A stretch of DNA of 64,000 nucleotides from Phaseolus vulgaris. Its lineage: Eukaryota > Streptophyta > Magnoliopsida > Fabales > Fabaceae. Where the stretch lies: positions 36,259,309-36,323,308 of the forward strand of contig NC_023751.2 in NCBI RefSeq assembly GCF_000499845.2, in the 5' to 3' direction. Made by a program: the position numbers and the translations under genes. Below, one piece after another: positions 38,123 through 51,200 of this stretch; position 1 is the first letter of the stretch; each line of letters starts with the position of its first letter. The notes beneath the pieces were generated by a model that was not told where the DNA came from, did not search any database, and saw only the letters and a list, made by a program, of their open reading frames with translations.

Positions 38123-38275
38123 TTTTGCGCCTCTTTCTCTCTCTCTCTCTGTGCCGTCTCACTCACTGTGAACCTGAAGACGCGAACAAACGAGGGTTTG
38201 CTAACTTATAATGTAGAAACCCTAGAGGGTTCGGGTTGGGCCGTGCTGGCCCGTGTTTTCAAAATGGGCCTTTTT
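38123..38275 (-). promoter_or_regulatory. RPL27 leader and promoter with telo-box and TGGGCC (site II) elements
   Basis: On the plus strand AAACCCTAG (telo-box, 38217-38225) is followed by TGGGCC at 38237-38242 and again at 38265-38270, with TGGCCC between them at 38247-38252. Pairing of a telo-box with TGGGCC/T site II elements close to the start is the established signature of plant ribosomal protein and proliferation-linked promoters, bound by Pur-alpha/TRB-type and TCP factors respectively. The region between the telo-box and the ATG is the likely leader. Confidence 0.75.
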
Positions 38276-38479
38276 AGTTACACTCCCATTTTTTGTAGCC
38301 CTATCTTTTCATATATACAACCCTTTTTGTTTGCTTATAAATAATATTATTATTATTTTAAAAAATACATTCGAAATATATACCTATAGATTGTATGCAT
38401 TTGTAGAGTTTTGGCGAGTTAATCAAAGCAATGAATATTTTTTATATTTAGCATTAAGAATTTAAATTTCGGATTTATG

Positions 38480-39425
38480 AATTAGGGTTTAAGATTTATA
38501 TATAGTTTTCTGATAAATATTGTCCTAATGTTTATTTGTTTATTTTTTTATTTTTTATCAGCATCCTCCTAATGTTTATTGATTTTAATTCGTGTTCTTT
38601 TCTTATAATTCATATTGTTCTTAATTACTCTAATTTGGTTTTTACAATAAAATGTCAATTTATGGAGGATGAGTAGTAGTAGTAGTAAAAAATTTAGTAC
38701 TAGGATGCATACAAATATTATATGATTGTATGTGTTATTGTGATAATAAATCAATGATAAAGATATCAATAATATTCAAAATGTTTAGCAAATTATTTGA
38801 CAAATGTTCCTTTATAAAGATATTGAAATGGTTTTGAATAATTATTTTCATAAAAATTAATTTTTTTAGATAGTCATAAATCTCAAACAATCAGTAAAAA
38901 ATTGAAAAAAATTACATTATTTCAATGTTGTAATATTTGAATTTGGTATATTATGACTATTTTATTTTTAAGAAATAAAGTTTTAAATGCTATTATCAAT
39001 TTATTTAATATCTATTTTTAAAGGTGTATGATCTCTATCATTTAAAGTCATATGATTGCAATTAAAAAACTCTAACCTCAATCGCCCACTCTGTGTTTAA
39101 AATTTAAAAAATCTTAACCCCCAAATGATTTTTGACTAATCCGTCAATTCACTTCAGTTGTCACCTCACACAACACCCAATCCCATTTCTCTCTACCACA
39201 TAAACAATACTTGACGTCGTTCGGTGGGACTTAACATAAATGACTAATTTGGGTACTTTTTAAAAACCATAGAAACCAAATTACTTTTTTTAAAAAACCA
39301 TCATACTAAATTGAATACTAACCCTAAATTTAGGGACCAATAAGGTAATTATACCAAATTTTAATATGTGCAAAACTTTTGAAATATGAACTTAATAATA
39401 AGAACAAAATAGTACTGTTTTTTAA
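38480..39425. other. AT-rich intergenic stretch with a possible dispersed-repeat fragment
   Basis: No gene was recognised. The part 39215-39370 has the phrasing 'TGACTAATTTGGGTAC...ATAGAAACCAAATTAC...TTTAGGGACCAATAAGGTAATTA', which reads like a degenerate dispersed repeat. No ends could be defined. Confidence 0.4.
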
Positions 39426-39429
39426 CTCT

Positions 39430-41560
39430 TATATTTAAAGTAAGAATAGATTATAAATAATAAAGTCATTTAAAAGTAATGATGTTACACTAGCTATTTT
39501 CTTTAAGAAATTCCGTCTTCCAAATTCTCTCAATTGAAAAGAGACAATGATACACTTATATTGTATTTTACTTTCTAATTCTTTAGTTTCATAGTTGTCT
39601 CTTTGTTCACTCCATAATACGTTTACCAAATGTATGTCATTTCTCCAAAGTTGTTTAATCACTTGATCTCCAGTCCTTATAGAAAAACACATCATATGTA
39701 AGAATTTATCATGTTTGTAGTACTATATCAGGTTTTATCACATGAAAAATGTCACAACTATATTTACAAACTTGAAATACATGAAACACGTAATGAAGTT
39801 TTGAAATGTTAGAAAGTAAAGGTACTTGGTTGGTGATGAAACCAACTTGCTTAAGGATTTGATAAGGAATAATGATTTTGGGTGAGAGTTTTGTATATTT
39901 GAGAGTTATATTAATCTTAATTACAAACGTAACCTTTAAAAAGACATGACTGCATTCTTGAATCTCAAGGATTTTTCTTTGTGTTATAATTTATTTATTT
40001 TTGTCTATCTTGAGAAGTTTTCATCTTGTCTTTGATCATCTCAATCTTATCAAACGCTTTGTTGAATTATTTCTAAACCTAAAATAAAGGATTTTCATTC
40101 TCATACTAACACAATAAGATTATACATCTTCTCCCATATAGAGTCTCGCATGGAGTCATTCATATGTTAAAGTGTTGTTGTAAGTAAACTTTATCAATTA
40201 AATAATTTGGTCCCAAATTCCATTTTGTTATGAAATACAAGCCCTAACAAGTATTTTAAAGATTGAATAGTTATTTTAAATTTCCAATCAATCTAAGGGT
40301 GATAAGTCGAACTAAGTCTAACTTTTTTTCCTATAACTCTTTGTAAAATATCTTAAAAAATAAATGTAAAACGAAAATCTTTATGAGAAGTTAAAGTACA
40401 CCATGTATTCTAAATAGTTTCTTTATGTACAAATTAGCTAATTTTTCTAAGAATAGATGTAATGTTAACCGGTGTAAAGTGATAAGATTTTGTTAAACTG
40501 TCCATAATTATCCATATTGCATCATGACCAAACATAACTTTTGGTAAATATATTACAAAGTTCATAAATATACTTTTCCATTTTCATTTTGGAACATTTA
40601 AAGACTATAATACACCATAAGGAATTTTATATTCTAATTTTGTTTCTTGGCCCACTAAACAATGTGCAAAATCTCCACCATTCTTTTCATCTCCCCAAAC
40701 CTCCAAAGCATATTCTTCAAGCCTTGATACATCATTATGACACCTAGATGAATACTTTAAATATTTGTATGAGATTCTTCAATGTTTTTTCTCTCATGTA
40801 TTTTCTTTCCGATAAGCAAATTCTATCTCTAAATTTGTTGATTCCATTGTAATCTAAATTTGTTGATTCCATTGTAATCCTTGTGGAGTTATGATTTATT
40901 TCCTTTTATTTTTGTTGTCAACTTTTCTTACAACAATTTGTTCCTTTCTTGAGCTTCTTTTATTTGTTCAAAAAAATCATTTGAGATTTTTAACATTCTT
41001 AAATACAAACTCTTGGGTCTTAGTTCCAAGTATATAAATGATTATATTAAATCCAATTCACTTACTATCATCATATATGAAAGTAGAGATTCTTGACTTA
41101 GCATCTGCCATAATATTTACTTATATAGGATGATATTACAACTTAAATTCGTAATCCTTAATATGTACTTTAAGTTTTTATGGTAAAGATTTCAAACCTT
41201 GGATCGTACAATTAATGTTTTCATGGTTTTATGAAAACCATTCCAACTAATTCTAATCATGTATAGGATAATTAACTTCTTGTTGTTTGAATTGTCATGA
41301 ATATCACTCTCCATTCTTGTATCAATACACATCCTAATTTTTGTCCATAGACATTACAATATATCTCGATCTTTTCGTAGAGTGAGGAAGAAACACAATA
41401 TATTTCTTCAACTCTTGAAAACTAGTTTCCCTTATTTCATTCCATGTAAATTGTTGACCATTGTGTGTAAGTTTTGTCATAGTCAATGTTGATTTATTTC
41501 AGCTTACCTTTCATCTTATCCGATGAGATCTCAACATATTTTATTATATTTAATTTCTCA
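39430..41560 (-). pseudogene. decayed Ty3/gypsy pol fragment: RNase H, integrase, C-terminal tail
   Basis: On the minus strand, from high to low coordinates and through many stops and frameshifts, the order is that of a chromovirus-like gypsy polyprotein. The RT/RNase H junction (NGQQFTWNE then FQELKK) lies near 41440. An RNase H block with LGCVLIQ lies near 41320, followed by ADAKSR near 41100. The integrase zinc-finger side with MYQGLKNM and WAKK lies near 40720-40650. EFTYNN/MAPYEALYG-like remains lie near 40170, and KMKTSQDRQK near 40020. Near 39660-39500 is the tail with TGDQVIKQLWRNDIHLVNVLW. Reverse transcriptase proper, gag and both LTRs were not found. It is non-functional. Confidence 0.75.
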
Positions 41561-42137
41561 ATATTCTCATTAAGATGATTAATTTTCATTTGAATTAACA
41601 AAGAAATAAGCAACATAAAGGTAGTCACATCGTATGAACCAAATCACTATATTCACAAGCAAAAACGTGTTTCTATATTTTTCTAGTAATAATTAGTAAA
41701 GTTAAACAAAATGTTTTGGTGTATGCCTTGTAGGAGACCAATAACCTTTATCATGATAACATATATTTTCATCTTCTACGCTATTCTTCCTGCCTTTTTT
41801 TTCATATTACTTTTTAGCTTCTAATAAAAAAATATTTTTATAAGATCCTTCAAAACCATATTTATTACAAGCATGATCTGAATCACATCCATTACTGTAG
41901 GAATTATATATTACTGCATTGACTTATAAAAAGAGGGAGTGAAACCAATTAGAAAGTTTAAATTTTTTTATTAACAACTATAGTAACAGTTCACAATAAT
42001 AATTATAAAATCAACTTAGACAAGAGAACAACAGAAAATAAATTGAAATAATTATCTGATTTATTTTCATAAAAAAAAGTTCTCTATTTATACATACAAA
42101 TGTAACTTATAATCTTAAAGATCACAAATCATTCAAA

Positions 42138-42319
42138 ATAACATAATTTACTTACCATTATTATACATTAAATATATAAAGTTAAATAATATTAAACATG
42201 AATTAAAAAAAAAACTAATCAACATTAAATAACATCATTTACTTACCATTATTATACATTAAATATATAAATTTAAATAATATTAAACATGAATTATAAA
42301 AAACTAATCAACATTATAG
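42138..42319. repeat. two tandem copies of a 91-bp A/T-rich unit
   Basis: Copy 1 is 42138-42228 and copy 2 is 42229-42319. Both read ATAACAT(A/C)ATTTACTTACC, pass through TTATACATTAAATATATAAA and end ACTAATCAACATTA. They differ at few positions, so the duplication is fairly recent. Confidence 0.9.
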
Positions 42320-42904
42320 TAATTATTTATAACAATACGTGTGTGAGAGTGAAGACAAGCCAAAGAAACAATAAGATACACAGTGAATTGATTTTTTTGT
42401 ACTAAAATAAAATGAAGATGATGTTTTGAAGTTAACAGAAACTTCAATTTTATATCCATTGCAAGCCCACAGAATCCCATGGTTGTTTTGTGACCTTTTC
42501 TTCCTCTGGTTTAGGTCACCAAAACCACTTTTGCTTTCAACTTTCCTCAAATTGTAGTTTATTCCTAATTCAAATTTTTTCTCCATAAGCAAGAACAATT
42601 TCTGAAACAATCATTTGCCTTTTTTTTTCATACCAAAACCAGTTATATAAATTAAATAATCACCAATATTTACTTGTCACCTTATTTCTTTTAGTTCAAA
42701 ATTTGATTTTATAGTTATATTTTGAAAATCCACTCGACTTTGTCTTCTGCTAAATTACTAGCAATATCCAAACGTGTAAAATGCGTTGTATATAACATTT
42801 TGTTTTTTTTCGTAAACCACGAGCTATGTTTTGACAAACGATAACTATATTGCGCATTGATTATTTATATTACTGATATATTTTCTTATAACTGTTTTTG
42901 TGTT

Positions 42905-43345
42905 GTACCGGTTAGGTTCGTACGACTGATGGAGACTCAATTTCCGGTCAAGGTCGATTGAAACTATCATTTCCAAAGAGAATTAACGAGATCAATCAAT
43001 GATTAAATACTAGGTAATATATTCTTAATTACGACCCATATCTTTAATCCAATCCAAAAATAAATGATCCATAATAATCATATAAATAGACACAATTTTC
43101 AAGGATCGGGTACATCATCATTCAGTACTAATAGCACCGAGTGCCGAATACTTAAATTTTACTTGAATGTTTGAGTACCTTTTGCAGGTACCATCCGAGT
43201 TCAAAATTCACGAAGACGAGAAATAGAGAAAAGAGAACAGTATAAAAAATTCATCCGAGATGAGAGAGAGAAAGATAAACCGATTGAAAAAGAAGAAAAT
43301 CGTTCTATTAATTCCAACATTGTTCGAGAACATTTATAGTTTTTA
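42905..43345 (+). mobile_element. LTR-like fragment (LTR family copy 1)
   Basis: It contains a TATAAATAGACACA promoter-like word near 43081, then GGATCGGGTACATCATCATTC, and TACTTGAATGTTTGAGTACCTTTTGCAGGTACC near 43160-43192. The last has the look of the R-U5 part of plant Ty3/gypsy LTRs. The same arrangement recurs at 61205-61615, where the two copies align over about 400 bp, and more loosely at 55230 and 58140. No paired LTR with an interior was found, so it may be a solo LTR or a truncated piece. Confidence 0.5.
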
Positions 43346-45206
43346 AATTATTCTTAACATAGCATATGTGTTTTTGTTAATATATAATTATTACATTACA
43401 CATTATTATTATATACTCTGGATTAAAAAAAAAATGGTTATGAAGCAGAGAAGGAAACTACGATAACATCCTTGTACATTACGAGAGTGTGTAGTACAGT
43501 TAGAAACGGCAAAAGGGGTGAAAGTCCCACGAAGGTTGAAAAATTGACAGTTTCCATTTTTGTTATAAAAGTCACAGTTTTCAAAGTTAGAAAATAATAA
43601 TAACACTGAAATAGTCGTGTTTTCCTTTTTTTTCCCATGCATTATTTAAAATCATGACCTATGTTTCCATTGATATAAAATAATGATGAACCTTGTTGTC
43701 CATGTTATTTCTTTCTAGCTATTTGCATTTATGGATGGTAGCAATGAGTGAGGAAGAAAAGAGGCTTTTGTGGATGCCACATTGTTATTGGTGGAAGACA
43801 CTGTTTTATGTGGTTTTCCTTTACATTTTCTTTTTACCTGATTGAGATGGTAGTTTTAGTTTTCAGTAGTGCTCAAAGTAGTGGAAATCTTCCTTTATTT
43901 TTCTGTCTTCTTCCTTACAAAGTTATCAAAATGGATATAGTGGAGAGAATTGTCATCTTTCCAACAACATTTATGCCATACATTTTTTCACTATATTTAT
44001 TTCATTTATTTAAAATTAAAATAAAATAAATTACTTTTTTTTAATGTACGTCCAATAGTCTCATTCCATTCAAATTGAGATAAATTACACTTTAAATATA
44101 TCGTCAAGATGTGTTTTAACGACAAAACATTAATAAAACTCCGAGTTCCAAAAAAAAATTCTCATTTTCAATGAAGGGATTTCAGTACTTTCATTAGTTT
44201 TACATGCTCAAGGCATTTTTGTAGACAAGAACTCCGTTTTTTCCTTTTTTCAGATGGTAAATATTTCTCAGAACATGGAGTGTGAATCCAATCTATGTTT
44301 GAATTGAAATTGAGATACTGATACAAGTTTTTCTCTTCTGAAAGAGGTTGATAATAAGTTTTTTCAAAATGGACTATTTGTCTCTCTGTTAGAGGTGTTC
44401 CAGAAATGTCTGCGATCGAGTAAATTTTTCAGAAGTCGAGAATAATAACAGAACTCGTTGAGATACTTATGAAACTAAATTTAAACCAATAAACTCTTAC
44501 TTATATCAATATATCAAAGTTAATGATATTTGTGTAGGTAAAGTAAAATGACATTAACACTTATAGTTCCAATAAACACTTTGTTGTTTTCAAGAAAGAA
44601 CATAAAAAAAAAATTGGGTGTCTCTTTGGAAGAAAACGAAGACAAGTGATGACGAAAATAGTTTGAACAGGGAAAAGGAAGAAAATTGGAAGTTGAATGG
44701 GTTTTTGAAGAACAATTTTGATTTGTGAAGCTCCTGACAACAAAGGTCACACTTGTATTATTTCAAATCACGATTCTACCCTCCTCAGAACAAACATCAA
44801 TCTTATATTATTTCAATTCAACGTAGTTAGTCAAAATTTCACATGCTTATGTTATTTAAAATATTTTTAAAATATTCATTTTTTTTAATTAATTTAGTTC
44901 TATGAAAAATTACCAATGAATATTTTTTCAACAAAAAAATAATTGTTTCAAGTTGCATTGCTACAGAGACACGGTTTACGTAACGTGCAGTACAAATCCT
45001 GTGAGTGGAAGTACAATGGACGGCAATTGGAATTCAACAAAAGTCTGAGGGCAAAATAGGAAATAAAAACAGCGTGAATAGAATAAATAAAACTGATTAT
45101 TTATGAAAATTTGTAATCGTAAATATTTTCCCCTTTTTCTTTTTCATTTCACATTCTTTTCAGTGTCTCTTGCCTTAACGATCTCACTGTTTTTGTTTCT
45201 CACGCG
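43346..45206. other. intergenic stretch upstream of the HMA7-type gene
   Basis: No gene was recognised. Short frames in 43409-43642 and 44520-44750 have no plausible family. The last 250 bases before the ATG at 45207 should hold the HMA7 promoter and leader. An ATG at 45103 would start an out-of-frame upstream reading frame overlapping the real start if transcription begins before it. Confidence 0.5.
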
Positions 45207-48200
45207 ATGGCGCCGGGAGTCGGAGGCCTGCAGCTCACTTCCCTTGCCGCCGCCGCCGCCTCTGATTCCGATGACCTCGAGGATGTGCGGCTCTTGGACT
45301 CCTACGACGAAATCGATGCCGGAGCCAGGCGGATTCAGGTGACGGTCACCGGCATGACCTGCGCCGCCTGCTCCAATTCCGTCGAATCAGCTCTCAAATC
45401 ACTCGACGGAGTTATCAGCGCCTCCGTCGCACTGCTTCAGAACAAAGCCGACGTAGTTTTCAACTCGGCTCTGCTCAAGGTTCGTCTTTCTCTCTCTACA
45501 ACTTACTTTTGTATCTTTTATTTATTGCTTATTATGAAAATTTAACTTGCTTGAAGTTTTAGCCTCACTACGTTTTAGTTAGGTTCTGTTTGGATATAAA
45601 TCTTTGCAGTGAGCACTTGTAGCAGAGAAAATTAAGAAGAAAATAAGTTAAATTGAATTGAACTTGTGCTAACTTATACAGAAGCTTTTTCTTTTAACTT
45701 TCAGAAAATGTTTGCGTCGTAAGTTAATTTTAGTTTAGGGAGAAAATTAATTAATTTTACCTTTTTTATTTTTTCCTCCCAATTTATGGAGAGGTTTATC
45801 TAAACCATAATTCTAGTTTGTTTTAACGTATTTTAGATAATTAATCACTTATTTTCTTTTGAAACGATCTCTACTAAAAAATTGATTAATTATTATTATC
45901 TCTTGATGAATCGATCGAGAGTGTATTTCCGTAATGGTTTTTTTATTTTGGTGTTTTAACATTTTTTTTGGCCTTTATTGGTTGCATTTGGGCAATCGTG
46001 AGCACGTGCATTACGTCTGGAATTGAGATGCGTTCTCCTTAAATCAGTAATCTTGCTGTTTTTCCGGGTGAATTTTGCTGTTGTGTTTTTTATTGCAGTT
46101 ATTTAAAGTTGCTTTCTATATTTATTGCTTTGGTCGCTGGTGATTGCATTTAAGTGGACATTTATATACTGTGTTCCTGTCAATACTGATATATAACCTT
46201 TTATCTAGCAAAAATTCTCCACCTCAGCTTTTAAAGTATGAATGGTGATTACATTGTTTTTGTTAGTTATAACTGTGTTAGATTTTTTAATTTTTGTTAT
46301 TTTTCCATGTTTGTTGTCCCAATATTCAGTGTGGGGTTACTTATAGTTGGATATGAATCCAGATTTTTTGGGGTCCTCTGGTACAGGTGGATCCCTGTGT
46401 GTGTTTTTTCTCTTAAGATGTAGACTAAAATAATTTATGTCATAATACTTCAACTGATATCTATATTCCTTTCATTAACTCATTCTCTTGGAGCTTATTA
46501 TTTCTTTTTAGTGGTATAAATATTTTTGTGCTCAGATATCATGATTTGGCCACTAAAGCGGACATCCTAACCATCTGGTTCTGCTACTACTGAAAGATGA
46601 TACTCCCTCTGTCCCAAAATGATTGCCACTTTAACCTTCTAAAACAAAATTCTATATGACTAATGTTAGCAGTTTTCAACTAAATATTAATGTTCTTATT
46701 CCCAATTTGTTCCCAAATTAATTATCTGTCTCAATAAGAGTAACACATTTATTGAATGAGTAGAGTTATTTTAGTAAATATTATTTGAGAAAGTGATATA
46801 TTTACTATCGTTCTTAATCTATGCAAAAAAAAACCTTAAACTGAAGTCATCATGAGATATAAACAGTATACTTGATTGGAAGATTATTGTTTGGCTGATG
46901 CATATTAAGTGATGATTTGCCAGTCCGTTAGTCCTATATAATATGAATAAGAACATTTTTTTTTCAAGTGATTTAGTACTCGAAGCTTTTATTTGATAAG
47001 ATATTGTGTCATGTATTCCAGGATGAAGACATTAAAAATGCAATTGAAGATGCTGGGTTTGAAGCAGACATATTACCTGAATCTAGTACCGTTGGAAAGA
47101 TGCCACATGGAACCTTGGTGGGACAGTTCACAATTGGAGGTATGACATGTGCAGCATGTGTAAATTCAGTTGAAGGCATTTTAAGAAAGCTTCCAGGGGT
47201 CAAGAGGGCGGTGGTAGCTTTGGCTACTTCGTCAGGTGAAGTTGAATATGATTCCAGTGTAATTAGTAAAGATGATATAGTCAACGCGATTGAAGATTCC
47301 GGCTTTGATGCTTCATTTTTACAAAGCAATGAACAGGATAAAATAATTTTAGGGGTGGTTGGTGTGTACAGTGTGATTGATGGACAAGTTTTAGAGGGCA
47401 TTATTAGCAGCATAAAAGGAGTCAGGCAGTTTCATTTTGACCAGATTTCAGGTGAATTGGATGTTCTGTTTGATCCTGAAGTTCTTAGTTCTAGATCCTT
47501 AGTTGATGCAATCCAGGGGGGAAGCAATGGGAAGTTCAAATTACATGTTAGAAGCCCTCATATGAGAATGACTTCTAAAGGCGCTGAAGAGATTTCAACT
47601 ATATTTCGGCGCTTTATCTCCAGTCTGTTTCTTAGTGTGAGTATTTTTCTTTTAATCTCAAATCATATAATGATCATATAGTTTCATTGTATTTCCTTGT
47701 CTTCTTTATTTGCCTTCCTTTCCATCTAATTGTGATCTCTATGGGTACATAGTATAGTATACATGTCAAAGTTCTTGTTAGATGATGTTCTGGCTCTGAA
47801 ACAGCTACATATTATTTATGTTAAGTTGTGAACTGTGCTTTATCCTGAAAACTCATTGACACAGAAACAATGTCTTGTCTATTTTTAGAAACAGATTCTT
47901 ATATATATTGCATTCGAGGAAGGAAAATTAGAACTGCAAAGAAGTTATGGGCGGTTGGGATAGATATCATTTATTGCTTTGCTTCTGTATTCTAAAAAAT
48001 TAAGGCCTTTTACCATCTTTGGAGAGTCTGCAATTGTCAAATCCCATAAAGATATGCTTTGTAGGGAATTCATCCATTCATTAATTTCACATGAAAGAAG
48101 AGGTGTTCTACCTTAGTATCCTCTTCTTTTCATGAAAAATACACATACTGAAAAAAATACAAGATTTGATATTGCTGAAAGGAAAAATAGTTCTATTCAA

Positions 48201-51200
48201 AATTTGAGTCTGTGTATTAACACTCCCTTGTGTTTTTAGTTATTGTTAGACTTTTTGAATATATTTTTACTTGATGCTTGTCTCAGATTCCTCTCTTCTT
48301 CGTGAGGGTAGTTTGTCCTCATATACCATTCATGTATTCCCTGTTACTTCGGCGATGTGGGCCTTTCCTCATGAGTGATTGGTTGAAATGGGCATTGGTG
48401 AGTCTGATCCAATTTGTGATCGGTAAGTGCTTCTATATTGCAGCTGGCAGAGCTCTTAGAAATGGTTCCACAAACATGGATGTCCTGGTTGCAGTGGGAA
48501 CTACCGCTTCTTATGTTTATTCTGTTTGTGCTCTTCTATATGGTGCTCTTACTGGATTTTGGTCTCCAACTTACTTTGAAACAAGTGCTATGCTCATAAC
48601 ATTTGTATTGTTGGGCAAGTATTTGGAGTGCCTTGCCAAGGGAAAGACATCTGATGCTATCAAGAAATTAGTAGAACTTGCTCCTGCAACAGCTTTACTA
48701 GTTGTCAAAGATAAAGGTGCGCATCAATTTCAATTTTTTTTTTTTTTTGGTTTTTTGAAGGAACATGAACCATATTTGGATTTGATTATCTTATATGTAG
48801 ATTGAAATATCATTAATTAAGTTGATCACATTTGTTATGTTCTGGATGAAAATGATGACAACTAAAATTATATTGATATCTAGGTGGTAAATGTATTGAA
48901 GAAAGGGAAATTGATTGTTTGCTTGTTCAACCTGGGGACACATTGAAAGTTCTTCCTGGTGCAAAGATCCCTACCGATGGTATTGTTACTTGGGGCTCAA
49001 GTTATGTAAATGAAAGCATGGTAACTGGTGAATCTGTACCTATTTTGAAGGAGGTGAATGCTCCTGTTATTGGAGGCACAATAAATTTTCATGGTGTCCT
49101 TCATGTTCGAGCTTCCAAAGTAGGATCTGATACAGTTTTGAGCCAGATTATTAGTTTGGTTGAGACAGCGCAGATGTCCAAAGCTCCTATTCAGAAGTTT
49201 GCTGATTATGTAAGTATATTGGTCATGGTTGTGTTTGCCTATGTTGCCCTCAGGCTGACCTATATTTTTCTGGAGTTACTTTCATAGTGAATGCCTTTTG
49301 TTTGGAGTATTTTTTTTTAAAGAAAGGATTAGCTTGTGAAACCGTGCTTCAGTTCAGCCAATTGTTTCATGTTTCAAGGTTACCTGGCACTTGACAACCA
49401 ATTTATATTTTTTCAAATGTTGCAATTCTTCTTACTTTGGTAATCTCAATTGTTAAGTTATATTTACTCACCCGGACAGAACTTGGTATTATGGCTATAT
49501 TTGGTTCATGATGGATGGATTGTAGTTCTACTGTGGTTGTTATTGTTACTCTCTCTATTTTTTAAGCGAAAATTTGTGGAATTTGGCATACCCTTATCTT
49601 AATAAAAGATACATTTAGCAGAAGGAATCATATAGTCTGTTCCTTGACTGTTTTCTGGCTAATTTGGTTAAGCTTGTAAAGCTGGGGTAGTCTTTTGAAG
49701 TCTCTCTGGTATCTGAAAATTGGGTTGTTAAATGAAATCTAGTTATTCCAATTTGTGGCTTTCATCCTAAATGTTGGGGACGTTTTTGCTTGTTCATCAT
49801 TTTCTGAAAGTAGTCTCTATCTTTATTTTTGAAAGTGGCCTCATCTTAAAAGAAAATACAGAGTAGTTTATTGGTCCATAGATGAGTGAAGATATATTAG
49901 ATATTAGCTTAAGTTCTATTCTCTTGGTTTGCAGGTGGCAAGCATATTTGTTCCTTTGGTCGTTTCTTTGGCATTATTGACATTATTATGCTGGTAAGGT
50001 CACCTAACTGGTTTGGGCATATTAATAAATGTTAGATAACTACTGTGATTGGAATTCTTATTCCTTCTCTTTAAATTTGGTTCATTATCTTTAGGTACAT
50101 TGCTGGGGCTATTGGAGCTTACCCAGAAGAGTGGCTGCCAGAAAATGGGAATCACTTTGTTTTTGCCCTGATGTTCTCAATATCTGTAGTAGTGATTGCA
50201 TGTCCCTGTGCCGTTGGCTTGGCAACACCAACAGCTGTGATGGTGGCAACAGGGGTTGGGGCTAACAATGGAGTGTTAATTAAAGGTGGAGATGCACTGG
50301 AAAGGGCCCAGAGGGTTAAGTATGTGATATTTGATAAAACAGGCACTCTGACTCAGGGAAAAGCTACTGTTACTACTGCCAAGACTTTCACAGGAATGGA
50401 ACGTGGAGAATTTCTTAAATTGGTGGCTTCTGCTGAGGTGAATTTTAATTTCTAAATGATTGTTACGTTTTTCTTCTTATTGTCTTCAGAGCATTGATTC
50501 TGGTGAGTTTATAGAGGACTTATAGAGGATATTTCCACATTTCCCTCCCTCTTGTCTGCTTAACTTCTTGAATAGTGTTATGGCATGATTAGCAAGTTTA
50601 GAGTAGATTAATGAATAATAGTTTCTTATATGTTTGGTTGTCAGAAAATAACACCCTTCTATGTTTTGTCTGATGCCTTTAGGGTAACCAATTATGACTT
50701 GTTATATTTCATTTAATTTTTGTGATTCAGGCTAGCAGTGAACACCCACTAGCAAATGCAATATTAGCATATGCACGCCATTTTCATTTCTTTGATGACT
50801 CGTCTGCTGATACCGGTACCGAGAATGATGCGAAAACTGGTTGGCTTTTTGATGTCTCAGACTTCTCTGCTCTTCCTGGAAAAGGCGTTCAATGTTTCAT
50901 AGATGGAAAGCTTATTTTGGTATGTCCTTTTACTATCATGGTCGTCTTGATCTCTACAAACTGGAATTTGCTTCTTGTTTTCCAGAGAGTCTTAACCATG
51001 GCAATTTGTCCTCAACAGGTTGGTAACAGGAAGTTGATGGCGGAAAATGGCATACATATTTCAACAGAGGTGGAAAATTTTGTGGTAGAGCTCGAAGAAA
51101 GTGCTAAGACAGGGATACTGGTAGCATATAACGATATATTAACTGGAGTCTTGGGGATTGCGGACCCACTAAAGAGAGAAGCTTCTGTAGTCATAGAGGG

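Noticed and set aside
37679..38344. Plus-strand 221-residue open frame across RPL27
   Set aside because: It is the antisense shadow of the G/C-rich RPL27 coding region; the minus strand encodes an unmistakable eL27.
39215..39370. Possible MITE with 'GGGACCAA' phrasing
   Set aside because: No inverted ends or target duplication could be found, so it was described only as a possible repeat fragment.
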